From positions 1,222,736 to 1,286,735 of the forward strand of contig FN649736.1 in NCBI GenBank assembly GCA_000310025.1: a DNA stretch of 64,000 nt, read 5' to 3'. This stretch comes from Ectocarpus siliculosus. Its lineage: Eukaryota; Sar; Phaeophyceae; Ectocarpales; Ectocarpaceae. How positions within the stretch are numbered: position 1 is the stretch's first letter; each line of letters opens with the position of its first letter. The notes under the pieces are model-generated. The model had not been told where the DNA came from, did no database searches, and was given only the letters and a program-made list of their open reading frames with translations. This document shows, one piece after another, positions 45,438 to 63,445 of this stretch. The position numbers and the translations under genes were made by a program.

Positions 45438-46493
45438 AGGAGCCTATGGCACGAACCCTTACGGCTGGTTTCGTCGAATTGACGGAATTGTGGCAACTTG
45501 AGTGGAGCGCAACGTTAAAATCAAGTCCTTTAGTAGGTTTGGACGGCCAAAACCTGGAGTTTCCGAACTCGCATCAAATTAACCAGGGATCTTCTCTGCC
45601 TATAATAGCAGAGTTATTCCTGCACAGCACGCGGCTTTCCCTGCATTCATATCGTAGAGTGCTTGCGTGAGATTTCCGAAGTGGGAGAGGACGTGGGCAC
45701 GCTTCACAGTATCGATCCGGGACGTGATGTATGCAGGCGACAAAGACGAGTAGCAGCACCCGCCGCATAGAGGCTAACAAAATCGAACAAATGAGGGAGA
45801 CACGCCGGTTTGTCGATAACACAACTAGTCCTCATGAGCCCGGCAGCCGCGGATATGCTATCTCTATGTCACTGGCAGTGCCGGGTTAGCTGTTGGTGGC
45901 TAGGCAGTAGCTAGGTCACTGGGTGAGCGTCATCCTGGATGTTTGAAACTTGTCGATAAACCATCGTCATACCATCGTATGGGCGTCGAAGGCAAGCATC
46001 GAGGCCTAGACCCTACCGAGAGGGCCATGCACACAGCCTTCCAGTCCTCCTGCTGTGCGGCAGATATGCGCCTTTGTATGCGTCACTGCAGGTCACGGCT
46101 GATATTCTGGGGGGAAGCTTGTCTGAATGTGCAGTGTGCACAGAGGTAAACCATGGTATTCGCCAGCAGTTCGGCAACAGGGTGACAGAGGGGGGCGACT
46201 ACAACGAATGATCAAGAATACGGGACAAACAATATTGGCTGGCAAGGCGGGTGGGTGTATCACGCGCGTTGGTACCAGAGGCATGGGTGTCGAGGACAGA
46301 CCAACATATTCTTACTTACATTTCACAGCGCCGCTCTGTAGAAGAAGGGAAACTGCAGTGAGAAAGGTCTGCTGAGACCTCTGCTGGTGGACGCGCATGG
46401 TTTTTTGTGTATGGATGGGAAAGACGTATGCCCTCAGCTGAGCCCCCAGACAGGGTTGCGTGATGTGATGTGACATGAATTTTCTATGCATAT
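45438..46493. other. Intergenic, nothing recognised
   Basis: No domain or repeat relation was identified between the LINE leader and the next LTR. Confidence 0.4.
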
Positions 46494-46765
46494 TGTGGAC
46501 GCAGCGCACCTGGGTAGCAGTAGTTCACGGTGGGAAGCTGCCGTCGATATGTATGCATGTCAAAGATATGGTAGATTGGGGTTTCTATCTGCCTGATTGG
46601 CATGTTGGCAGGACAGAGAGATAGATGGAGAGAGAGAGACGAGACTCGTGTGCAATAATAATACACTGTGTTTACCATCACCAAGGAGGTGAATTGACCA
46701 GCCCCCCGAGGCCACGGGGGGAGGATACTGGTCCTAGGCCCTGCCTGACTTCAGGCGTGTCTACA
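46494..46765 (+). mobile_element. Solo LTR of the gypsy family, young (fossil)
   Basis: A full-length LTR with TGTGGACGCAGCG and GGCGTGTCTACA ends, nearly identical to the LTR of element 1. On its right it enters directly into the first unit of an R3 repeat. No clear 5-bp duplication flanks it (CATAT left, TGGGT right). Confidence 0.9.
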
Positions 46766-47280
46766 TGGGTTTTCGTCGCTTGGCAGCGATGTTGTAAAAA
46801 CAAGCCGATCACTTCGTGAGCTCGGCAACCAAGTTACCGGGGGTTTTTTGCCTTCGTTTTTTTGGCGGTTACCATGAATGGTGGTCAAGTAGATCATTTT
46901 GTGCGGGGTCGAGAACCCTCACTCCGCGCAGAAAGAAGAATCGCACCACGTTGTGTTAAAATGGTCAAGCTTCCTCGAGGCAGCTACACAGTGTTTATAA
47001 CTGTCTCTGGAAGTGAAAGCACCAGAAAATAAACTAAGTCATACGCAGGTGTCATCCGTACGCAAGGAAGTAAGTACAAGATGCCGAACACCCTTAGCAG
47101 GATGCAGCTCACCCTTCATGCGACTCGCCGAATACCTCACGGCGCTTCGCGCTTGGCGATGTGAGAGCCTGGTCCGGTGAAAACCCGGCGTGCTCCGTCC
47201 CGGCTTTGTAGGGATGCGAGGTCAATGGTCTAACGACTACGGCATGCACGACTATGAGTGCACCCCCCCCCCCCCCCCCT
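46766..47280 (+). repeat. R3 repeat, copy b
   Basis: It aligns with 12285-12893 from TGGGTTTTCGTCGCTTGGC to CGACTATGAGTGCA, then ends in about 16 C at 47264-47279. It lacks the 75-bp insert seen in copy a (12690-12765). The 5' unit is cut by the LTR at 46494-46765. Its stem-loop words and the block GGTCCGGTGAAAACCCGGCG are kept. Confidence 0.8.
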
Positions 47281-47425
47281 GGAAACGCCTTGGAACGGTT
47301 TTCGGCGCCCCTTCCGGATTTGTTGTTTCTGTCCTCGTTTTCCGCACGTGAGGCAAACTTGCCTATTTCACATTGTTTGCGGTGTGTTGATCTTCCATCC
47401 ACTCCGTAAGTTCTTAGCGAGCGTG
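47281..47425 (+). mobile_element. Fragment of gypsy 3' noncoding region, old (fossil)
   Basis: It resembles 19897-20020 of element 1 (TGGAAACGCCT, then CACATTGTTTGCGGTGTGTTG and CATCCACTCCGTAAGTT) with many changes. It sits between an R3 copy and LINE copy 2. Confidence 0.65.
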
Positions 47426-49325
47426 CGTCCTTGATCGTTGCGTCCTTCAACTCTTGCAGAATCTCTCTCCTCTTCTTCACACCTTATTGAGGATGGCATG
47501 GAGTCACCCCAGTACGATGGGTTCGTCGTCTTCGTCGATTTTGAGCAAAAAAGGCAGGGAGGGAGTCATTGGTGGCCGGGTGCGCTCCAGGTCAGCAGAC
47601 CTTTCGTTGCCCGTTCCATCTCCTCGAGATCTGGCGCCGCTCCCAACCATCGAGTGGCACGTGTTGCCGGTCGCTATGTCACTTGCTCGATGACGTCCGG
47701 ACTCAGGGTGGAGGGCTTGGTGTCGATGACAGTTCCGAAGAATCTCGCCTACATCTGGAGGATGTCTGTCATATTTGTTCCGAAGCAGCACACCATTCTC
47801 ATCGGCGACAAACTGCTGTCCTTCCGCTTCTCCCATTGAGGTCCACCTATCTCTTGAGGTGTTTGGAGTGTCCTCTCATGTCTCGATCCTTGTAGATGCG
47901 TCGTGTTCCGTCACATATCTGTCCAGGTGGGCGTAGATGCCCGTTTCGACTGCTGCGGTCACTCCCCTATAGGCTGCTTGGAGGGTCCTCGATTTTATTC
48001 CCGATTGCCCTTCATCGCGCGGCGTGCTTCCCGCCGCTTGGTTAGGGCCTCCTTCAAGGCTGCTCTCGCCTGTGGAGTTTCACACCACGCCTGCGTGTGT
48101 TATCTCCGCGGTTCCTCGGGTAGTATTGCCCTTGCCTTTTCGGAGGAAAGCATTGGTGAACTCGGTGGTCACCTCCGTGGTGGTGGCCGTTTGCTCACCC
48201 AATCGTTAGTCGAGGTTGAGGATGAACAGATCAGTCACCGCCCATCGCGTTTCTTCGACCTGTAACTCCCGCCGGCTGAACTGCTTCTTTTTCGGTTTGG
48301 TCCGAACCGCTCGGTTCAGGGCGAACTTGCCAACAATGTTGTGATGTGAGTCCGCCTTGACTGGGCGTGCCTGCTGGGGGATGACAACCACGTTAGAAAC
48401 TCGGCCGAGGTGTGCCTGCCGCGTTAGGATGAAGTCGAGGCGCTCGCGGTCGGTCCCTGACGCCCTGTTGTATGTGTGCCATATTCCGCCCTTGCTTGTC
48501 CCAATGTTCTTGCTAGCTTGTCGCCTGTCCGTTGCCACGGTCACAGCAGCGGCGTGCCATTGTCGTTCAGCTCATCACGCCCATTTATCCCCATGGCCCC
48601 CCCGTCCTCTCCATCCATCCTCTCTCCTGTCCGCGCAATGGTGTCCAACAGGACGTACACACACGCTTTGGAGGGGATCCTCCGCACGAGACTGTCTAGT
48701 CTTCCCCAGAACTTTCTCTTGGTGTCGGCAGTGGCGACATCGGTTGGGGCGTGCTGCAGCAACGAAGTTGACCGCTCCTTGGTGACCCGTCATCTCAAAC
48801 CTCATGACCATGAGGCGATCGTCGACATAGTTCACGGTGAAAGTGGATCTCTTGCACGATCACTTTAGCCGCTATTCCCACACCATGTGGGCTTTATATA
48901 CCCTTCTCCGTGCCACTGCAGAACCTCTGGAAACACACTGCTGCGAATTCCGTTGACCTGGACTCCTGGTCTCCTGCAGCCCTACCACCGATACATCTTG
49001 CCTCGCTGCCTAGGATGATGTAGGCTCACCCATATCCATTCGCCGCGGTTACAGCCAGCGTCCGCACATTCCAGCGTAGCTATCCTAAAAAGTCGACCCT
49101 GCTGTCTCTTTCGGGTGGCGCGTGCTATTCGCTTCGCCAGCCTGCGCTCCGCCCTTCTCCTCCTTTTCCTCTTTCTTCCCCGTTTGTTCTGTCTTTTCTT
49201 TATAGCTCTGCGAGCTCTCGGGGTAACGTGAATTTACCCCGGTTTTAGTCTTATTCCCAGAGAGTTGTCTTCTAGTGCCGGAGCGGTGTGGCCCTCTTGT
49301 TCTGACCTCTTTCCTTCCCTCTGTC
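47426..49325 (-). mobile_element. RTE-like LINE copy 2, decayed
   Basis: On the minus strand it holds the same endonuclease-linker-RT-start sequence as copy 1, more decayed. Recognisable pieces are KGGIWHTYN and RERLDFILTRQAHLG (endonuclease end, near 48455-48380), a linker with FALNRAVRTKPKKKQFSRREL, FVADENGVLL near 47815, and LKDATIK near 47440. Several frameshifts and stops interrupt it. The 5' leader continues at 49650-49915 beyond an inserted SINE. It retains Trp at a position that is a stop in copy 1, so the copies inactivated independently. Confidence 0.8.
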
Positions 49326-49329
49326 TGGT

Positions 49330-49648
49330 GTACTGGCGGCCCCGGTGGTCTAGTTGGTGTCCTCGAAATCTTCTAGAGATCAGGTAAGGGGTTCGAATCC
49401 CGGCGTAAGCGAGCTTTTCTCGCAAAGTGAGTTTTTCTCTCGCTTCCGCTCCTGACCTAGTGGATAGGGTTAGTTCGTGTGTACACAGAAAGAGGGAAGA
49501 GAGCGCTGAACTATTGTCGCATAAAACATCGAAGGCAACGTACCGCAGGAGGGGAGGGTAGAGAGGGGCCCTTCTGTGTTACCACGGGTTGGAGTGAACG
49601 GCACTAGTGCTGTGAGCGCTGATTTGAAGTGAAGAAATATATATATGT
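49330..49648 (+). mobile_element. tRNA-derived SINE, copy 2, nested in LINE copy 2
   Basis: It has the same A box (TGGTCTAGTTGG near 49346) and B box (GGTTCGAATCC at 49390-49400) as copy 1, the same body, and ends in GATTTGAAGTGAAGAA with an AT-rich tail. LINE leader sequence matching 45140-45330 continues on both sides, so the SINE inserted into the LINE. Similarity to copy 1 is high, roughly 90 percent by eye. Confidence 0.85.
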
Positions 49649-49649
49649 A

Positions 49650-49915
49650 TAGATCCCCATGTTTTGCGGCGACCCCATCACCCTCACCGCGCTCTCTGCC
49701 GCTGCATGGCCCCGGTGTCCAAGCCGGGGCATTCAGATTCAGTCTCATTTTGCAGTTACCCAAGCTGGCTAGGAACTACCCCGATCTCACGACAGAAGCA
49801 GTTCCCGACCGCCAAATTCACGATCACCCCAGTGCGAAGGACTGTGTACCGTCTCTTGTGAGGGCCTTCCAGGCCTTCCTCGGCCCACCCCAGCAGGTTG
49901 GGGAGCAGGCCGGGG
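49650..49915 (-). mobile_element. 5' leader of LINE copy 2, beyond the SINE
   Basis: It matches the leader of copy 1 (45160-45430) through CATCACCCTCACCG, CCAAGCCGGGGC, ATTTTGCAGTTACC and ACTACCCCGATCTC, and ends near GCAGGCCGGGGGGG, close to the likely transcription start of the LINE. Confidence 0.75.
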
Positions 49916-50400
49916 GGGTACGACATGTTATTATGTCGCGCGGTACATGCATGAGAAGGAGCACCCTCCATATCCAGTAGTTGAAACCTCTCATTATTCA
50001 TGAATAATTCGCTTAAAACACTATGCGATACAGATATATTTTCTCGCACAAGAAGGCAGCAGCACTCTCTGCGCAAATTTTTGGCGCTTCGCGGACTGCC
50101 CACTAACTCGACGGAGCGATTCAAAGGTCAAAATGTTGTGTGCCAACGCAAGTGTCGGGGGACGCGTTTTTTCATTATCCATATACATAGTAGTAGTGGT
50201 AGTGCTCCACAGACCAAAACAATTGTTACTGAAAATACAGACCCGACTAATGCACATCACGCTCAATGAGTGAAAGGGCGCGTAGCGTACTTGTGCGGCT
50301 TGGTTCTCCGTTGGGTGACGTCCATTTTCTTGACAGGGAACAGGGAACACAGGGAACTCGGAATTATTGCCTGATTGGTCAGCCGCACAAAATAATTTTC
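49916..50400. other. Intergenic, weak open frame
   Basis: Part of a 202-residue minus frame (50021-50629) lies here with no recognised domain and no coding signature. It also runs into the repeat array to the right. Confidence 0.35.
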
Positions 50401-53100
50401 CTGGAAAAAAGAAATGCCACACACGTTCCCTGTTTGAGGTAGTTACGCCGCACCATAAGGGAGTTAAAATTGGCCAACAGACCGTACGGAACGTGGAACA
50501 CGGGCTCTTCGGTGGCAATTCAGGACGTGGTGGGATGTGTGTGATCTTCGGCGGACCGGACCCTCTTTTATTCAACTGGCCAACTGTTGTTTGGATGGCG
50601 AGACATTTTCCGATCTTCTTGTCCATCACAGGAGGCCGAAGCTGATGCTCAAACTTGGGGAGGGGCCATGGTTTGCGATTCCTTACCGAACCATACTCGC
50701 CCGGGGTACCACGTCACGGACATGACAAGAAAAACATCCCCCCAACGAAAACTGCTGAAATTTATGGATGGGTGTGTGAGTGGGGGACCCCAAAACAATG
50801 AAACAGTCGCGGTTCGCGTTGTTCTGGGGCCCTACCGGCGAAAAACACCGTCGCCGCTCTGAACCGCTGAAGCTGTCACACAGCACTGCATGTGCGGCGA
50901 ACCGTAGGGGCCATGCGCATTGCTTGATGGAAAGAGGCGGCGCACATCGACTCACATGCAGCAGCCGGGTACACGGGTAGCCTCCTACTCAGCAAGATAC
51001 AAAACGATTGCCGTTGACGTTCGATGTTATTGGGACCCTAACGGCGAAAGTGCAACAGAGAAAGAGAGGTAGACTAAAACGAAGAGAGACTCGAGAGGAC
51101 AAGGCATGAACTCTCGAGAAGACACTCACTCTCATCCCTCTGGCCCACCGCAGGCTTGAACACATGTAACGAACGGCGACATCCGATGTGCGCTCAGAAA
51201 TAACAATCACGACAAAAAAGAAATAATCGTCGTTCCGAACTGCTGTGGAGATACTGTAAGTTGGTGGAGACTTTCTTTTCTGGTATGAAGTGGCAACAAA
51301 GAAGAACACGACTATCTGTGTAGACTAGAAGCACGATGGACGAACTATAATCTCAATGCGCTTGCCGTCGCGATAGATGCGCACCGCTACCGCTATACGA
51401 ACGAGCAGACTGTTGTCAAACCTGACTACGACAACCGTACGACCATTGCAGCACATTCCGAGCATAACAGCAGCAACCGCAGCAGCAGCCACATGTGAAC
51501 GATGGTCACTCAAGAACAAACGCAAAAAATACATAAAAAAAAAATATGTGGCGCGCAGCACGCAGGACCCTCTCTTTCGCTGTTCAACCGGCCGTTTCCA
51601 TGGCGAAACAGGCAAGGAACAGTCAAGGCCGACTCTTGCCGGCCACAGGGGGCGGAAGGTGCTCAAACTCGGGGACGGCTCATGATTTGCTATTCCATAC
51701 CGAACCATACTCGAGGCGCCACGAGATTTGCATTGTAGCTCGAGATCAGCATTCTAGACCGGGTAGGGCAAAATGGGTGGGGCATGTGAAACGATGAGAC
51801 TGAAGCTAAATCTTCAGAATTTTTAGATTAGGTTTCCCACCCAAAACAAAAAGAGCCGGACGGGAGAGAGGGGAATAAGAATAGGCGTACGCGTTCCCCG
51901 TCATGGGACATGGCAAAAAGTCATATTGTGGTGGCAGTAGCCTCTCTCTGCACGATCAGGTCAGAAGGCCACCAGCACCCTCGTCTGTTGCATACCCTTT
52001 TTGGACGCAGTAGGAGCGCCTGTAGTAGGCCACCACTGTAAATATTGGAGACCACGAATCATACAGGTGGTTGTGGGTGGGTGGGGGACCCTAAGAAACA
52101 GTTTCTTGCAAGCAAGAACGAAGGGCGACAAAAAGAGACAAGACAGACAGCGACAGGAAACAAAGTAGAGGAGAGCGGAGTGATGAAACAAGGCACCCTT
52201 GCCGCTCTGACCCACCGGAAGATTTCCATGTACTGCAGCAAACAGGGGCAACATCCATAACCTCACATGCAGCAGCCGGATAAACGGATTGTATTCCCTC
52301 TCATTCGACAAGAACAAAAACGCCCTGGCGAACTTGCGTTTGTAGTCACAAGAAAGAAGGTCATGATGGCGTACTCATGCTTGCCTTGGGAAATGCGCAT
52401 CGCTACGCGAGCAAGGCGTTCACCCCTCGCATAGCTTCCTATGCACATGAATGTGCTACCATCGACCCTATCCCTAAAGCTCACACAGTTACACCCGATA
52501 CATTCAAGCATCATCCCTCACCAGCAAGATTCGAAAAAACTGGTTCTTAGTGGCGAAGCGAACTCTCTGTTGTTGTTCCTCTCCAACTGCTGTTCGCCGA
52601 TGGCGACATGGCGACACAAAGTCTAGGCTTCGTCACCGGTGTTTTCCACCGCAGCGGAAGCCACTCAAACTCGCGGAGAGGGGTCGTGATGCAATTACCT
52701 GCGGACCCGTACTCCTGGGCGCCATGAGATGTGCACTACTGTAGCTCGAGATCACAGTATCATCATATATATGGCAGTGGGCAACAAAATACAAAAAAAA
52801 ATCCGGCGGACCGGAATCTCTTCGCCCAACTGTCCAACTGTTGTTCGGTGGCGACACAGACAAAGTCCATTCTTGCCCGCAACAGGAGGAGGAAGCTGAT
52901 GCTCAAACTCGGGGAGGGGTCATGGTTTGCGATTCCCTACCAAATCATACTCGGGGCGCCACGTCATGGACATGGCAAGAAAAACATCTCCCCAACAGCT
53001 TGTGCGGTATTGGTCTTTTCGAGGCCAGTCTTGCCGAGAAACGACGTGGGCGCGTCTTGGGCAACATAGCTGCTGCAGCAGTTCCACGGGAACAAAGAGC
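50400..53100. repeat. Old repeat array (R5), about four units
   Basis: The block TTGTTCGGTGGCGACA, then TTGCC-GC-ACAGGAGG, GATGCTCAAACTCGGGGAGG, CATGGTTTGCGATTCC-TACC, CATACTCG-GGCGCCACG and GACATG-CAAGAAAAACATC occurs near 50580-50745, 51580-51740, 52570-52760 and 52830-52995. Two longer units also share GTGGGGGACCC near 50782 and 52080, and CACATGCAGCAGCCGG near 50953 and 52264. Units are diverged and of unequal length. No protein-coding region is recognised. Confidence 0.65.
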
Positions 53101-53704
53101 CGACATGGCCAGAGGCCCAGGGAGGCCTCTGCATGCCGAGAGAATTTAGCATATGTCCTATGCTTCGCTCTCGAACCAACTCCCCTATACCGTTTTATGT
53201 GTAGGATGTTTGCTACCTACCCTGAACACTCAGTACCCAGCTCCCAATTCAGCTCTGGGCAAAACCCGACCCGTCATCATCATCCCCTTGCGGTATTTCT
53301 TCTAGGACGTGGGGTACGCTCGTATGTCTTGACTAAGTGGCGAATATGGACGAGCAGGGTCTCGTGTGCTCGGAGCAACACGCCACGAGTATGCCCGGAT
53401 CATGCTGCATTGGAGCCTTCGGCAGTCGGCTTCTCTCCCTCTTGGTTTGACTGGTTGCACACAGGGAAGCAAGACGGGATGCGTGGTTAAGGGACTCGGG
53501 GCAACTCAACACAGATATCGCATGCACATGATACCTGCGTCGATTCAAGCAAGTTCGTGGGACGCGATGGGCAAGCAAACAGAAGCTGCCCTACAGCGGA
53601 GCAATTAAACGATTGTGTCCCGTATTCTCAAAAATCCACACAACATTTCCACCGCCACTGAACACTCTTCCCAATCGACGTCGCAACAAGGGGCCGAAAC
53701 AACT
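53101..53704. other. Region 3' of the NKAP gene
   Basis: It follows the NKAP stop codon on the minus strand and should contain its 3' untranslated region and poly(A) site. No single canonical signal stands out. No other gene is recognised. Confidence 0.4.
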
Positions 53705-60964
<7,260 letters not shown>

Positions 60965-61545
60965 CCTGGGATCATCAGCTTGATTGTGTGCTCCCGTACC
61001 TCAAAGAATGCCGAGGGTGTTGCTTTTTGTTTTTTGTTTCGTTTTTTCCGCCAATATTGTGTGGCCGCCCTGTGGGCACTCAGGAAACCCAACGTACATA
61101 TTCCACCAACATTGTTGCTGCACATGCTGCCGTTGTTGTTATTCGTGTATTTCAAAACCTTCCCACCAACTAAAAAGTTTTCTATCGGCTCCCCTGCAGT
61201 CCTCCGAAAATCAGACGAGTTGCACTGCTGTTGTCGCAGAGATAAAGCGATCAGCGACGCCAACACGCCGTATGGCGCACCAAGACTCTGAGCACCAAGC
61301 GACACGTTTTGCTCTTTCCGGTCGAAAATCACCCCGGGGTTGAGCCTTGCCTTGTAACGAAAGCATAAGATAACCGTGTTACGTTCCGAAACAACCCATG
61401 ACCACACAAAGAAGGCAAAAGCTAACGAAAACAAACGGAATATCGGATGCTCTCTAGATGGAGTTGAGGCCCGACCTGGTGGGCTCAAGCGCGAGAGGTC
61501 GCGATAAATGAGCTTTTTATTGCGCATATCTAGCTCGCTTTGCGC
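60965..61545. other. Region upstream of NKAP
   Basis: It should hold the NKAP promoter on the minus strand, but no TATA-like or initiator motif is decisive. A 194-residue minus frame (60943-61527) shows no domain and overlaps a plus frame; I do not call it. Confidence 0.4.
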
Positions 61546-61549
61546 TACC

Positions 61550-61950
61550 AGTTGACCAACGAAATTTGAGCGTTCACGAACTGCTTTCTAGGTTTCAAGC
61601 AGCGGGCTCCCTCAACAGGGGAGCCGCGGAAGAGATTGGACGACTGGCTCCAGTCTCCGGATTCAAAGTACAATCGCAAACGACAGCAGAAATTGCGAGG
61701 CATTCCTGGCGGTGTTTGTTTCTTTCAGATAAGCATCAAAGACACCAACCTGCTGACCAACGAATACAAGTTGCATAAATGCAGTCTAATAGCGGGACAA
61801 ACAAATAGAGCATGCTCTCTGAGTCAGCGGTCAGCAGGTTCCTCCAACAGGGAGGCCACGAAGAAGATTGGACCACAAAGATCCAATCGCTCGATTCAGA
61901 TGCCATATACATTGTATGATACTCGCAAACGGCAAAGAACGCCATAGGCA
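61550..61950. repeat. Degenerate duplication, period ~234 bp
   Basis: GGGCTCCCTCAACAGGGGAGCCGCGGAAGAGATTGGAC near 61606 is echoed by GGTTCCTCCAACAGGGAGGCCACGAAGAAGATTGGACC near 61838. TTGACCAACGAA (61552) is echoed by CTGACCAACGAA (61752). Confidence 0.55.
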
Positions 61951-62024
61951 GCAGTTTGCTGGTGCGTGACCGCGCTACCAGGCTGGCCAAGGGTACATGT
62001 TTCAGTCCTCGTCTGTCCGAGGGA

Positions 62025-62160
62025 TGCACCAACAGAGAAAATAACCAAGGCGCACGGCCTTCTCGGCCCGCTACAGAGCACAACCGTGTGCGTGCACCAA
62101 CAGAGAAAATAACCAAGGCACACGGCCTTCTCGGCCCGCTACAGAGCACAACCGTGTGCT
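62025..62160. repeat. 68-bp tandem duplication
   Basis: TGCACCAACAGAGAAAATAACC through ACAACCGTGTGC occurs at 62025-62092 and 62093-62160, nearly identical. It sits directly before an R3 copy. Confidence 0.85.
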
Positions 62161-62164
62161 GTTC

Positions 62165-62780
62165 ACCCAAACTTGCACCCCCCGGTTGGGTTTTTGTCGC
62201 GTGGCAACGACGGTGTAAAACAAGCCGCCCCACCCGGTGTTTGCCATCGGGGTTGGGTTTTCGTCGCTTGGCAGCGACGTTGTAAAACAAGCCGATCACT
62301 TCGTGAGCTCGGCAACCAGGTTACCGCTTTTTTTTTGCCTTTGGTTTTTTTCTTTGCGGTAACCATGAATGGTGGTCGAGCAGATTATGTTATGTGGGGT
62401 CCATAATCCTCACTCCGCGCAAAGAGGGTTATCGCACCACGTTGTGGTGAATTGGTCAAGCACCCTTGAGCAGCTACACAGTGTTTACAAGTGTCTCTGG
62501 AAGTGAAAGCACCAGAAAATAAATCAAGTCATACGCAGGTGTCATCCGTACGCAAGGAAGTAAGCACAAGATGCTGAACACCCTCAGCAGGATGCAGCGT
62601 ACCCTTCATGCGACTCGCCGAGTACCTCACGACGCTTCGCGCTTGGTGATGTGAGAGCCTGGTCCGGTGAGAACCCGGCGTGCTCTGCCCCGGCTTTGTA
62701 GGGATGCGAGGTCAATGGTCTAACGACCACGGCATGCACGACTACGAGTCCCCCCCCCCCCCCCCCCCCCATTACCTTTT
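62165..62780 (+). repeat. R3 repeat, copy c
   Basis: It has two 5' tandem units (CACCCGGTGTTTGCCATCGG and the CGTCG/CGACG stem), the GGTTACCG/CGGTAACC stem around a T-rich loop, and the full body. It ends at ACGACTACGAGT followed by about 20 C (62751-62770). Like copy b it lacks the 75-bp insert of copy a. Confidence 0.8.
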
Positions 62781-63046
62781 CGGCCTGGAAGCATGGTTTT
62801 GTTGATTTAGCCCCGGGGTAGATCGTTTTCGACAAGAATAAACAAGATCCCCCCGGGTATTTCAATTTCCCCCCGGGGTACCTGTTTCCTCACGAGTTCT
62901 CCCCAAGGGGGATGCATTTCTCTTATTTTCTGAGTCGATTTTGTTGCATCGCGGAGCACAAAAAGCATGATATGGGACGGAAAATTCACTTGCAGGTGTG
63001 GGCTTCGAGCGAGATTTAGGTGTACCGTTTGTCACTTGGCCCTCGC
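62781..63046. other. C/G-run-rich spacer before the gap
   Basis: Repeated CCCCCGGGG-type words (62812, 62850, 62870) suggest either a biased sequence or base-calling trouble near the gap. No gene. Confidence 0.5.
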
Positions 63047-63146
63047 NNNNNNNNNNNNNNNNNNNNNNNNNNNNNNNNNNNNNNNNNNNNNNNNNNNNNN
63101 NNNNNNNNNNNNNNNNNNNNNNNNNNNNNNNNNNNNNNNNNNNNNN
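63047..63146. other. Assembly gap (100 N)
   Basis: Exactly 100 unknown bases; true length unknown. Confidence 0.95.
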
Positions 63147-63337
63147 CCCCCCCGGGGGGGGGGGGGTCCCTTTTTGGGCTCCCGGGGGTCCCCCCCACCC
63201 TTTCCCCTTTTGGTAATGAAAACCCCTTTCCGGGGAAAACCCCGGGGTTTTCCCCCCCCTTTTTGGGGGGGGGGGGGTAAAAGTTTTAAAGGCCCCGGGC
63301 TGCCGGGTTTGGGGCCCCCCCCCCCCCCCCCCCCCCC
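63147..63337. other. Homopolymer-laden sequence, likely artefact
   Basis: Nearly every base belongs to a run of three or more identical bases, with C and G runs up to about 28. Pro/Gly-rich frames here are meaningless. It borders the gap and is probably low-quality assembly. Confidence 0.7.
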
Positions 63338-63445
63338 CGTTGGTCCGGTGAGAACCCGGCGTGCTCCGTCCCGGCTTTGTAGGGATGCGAGGTCAATGGT
63401 CTAACGACTCCGGCATGCACGACTAGGAGTCCCCCCCCCCCCCCC
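63338..63445 (+). repeat. R3 repeat, copy d (3' end only)
   Basis: It covers only the last about 95 bases of R3, from TTGGTCCGGTGAGAACCCGG to GACTAGGAGT. It is bordered on both sides by long C runs. Confidence 0.75.

Noticed and set aside
63000-63404. Pro/Gly-rich frames across the second gap
   Set aside because: Made of N and homopolymer runs; no biological meaning.
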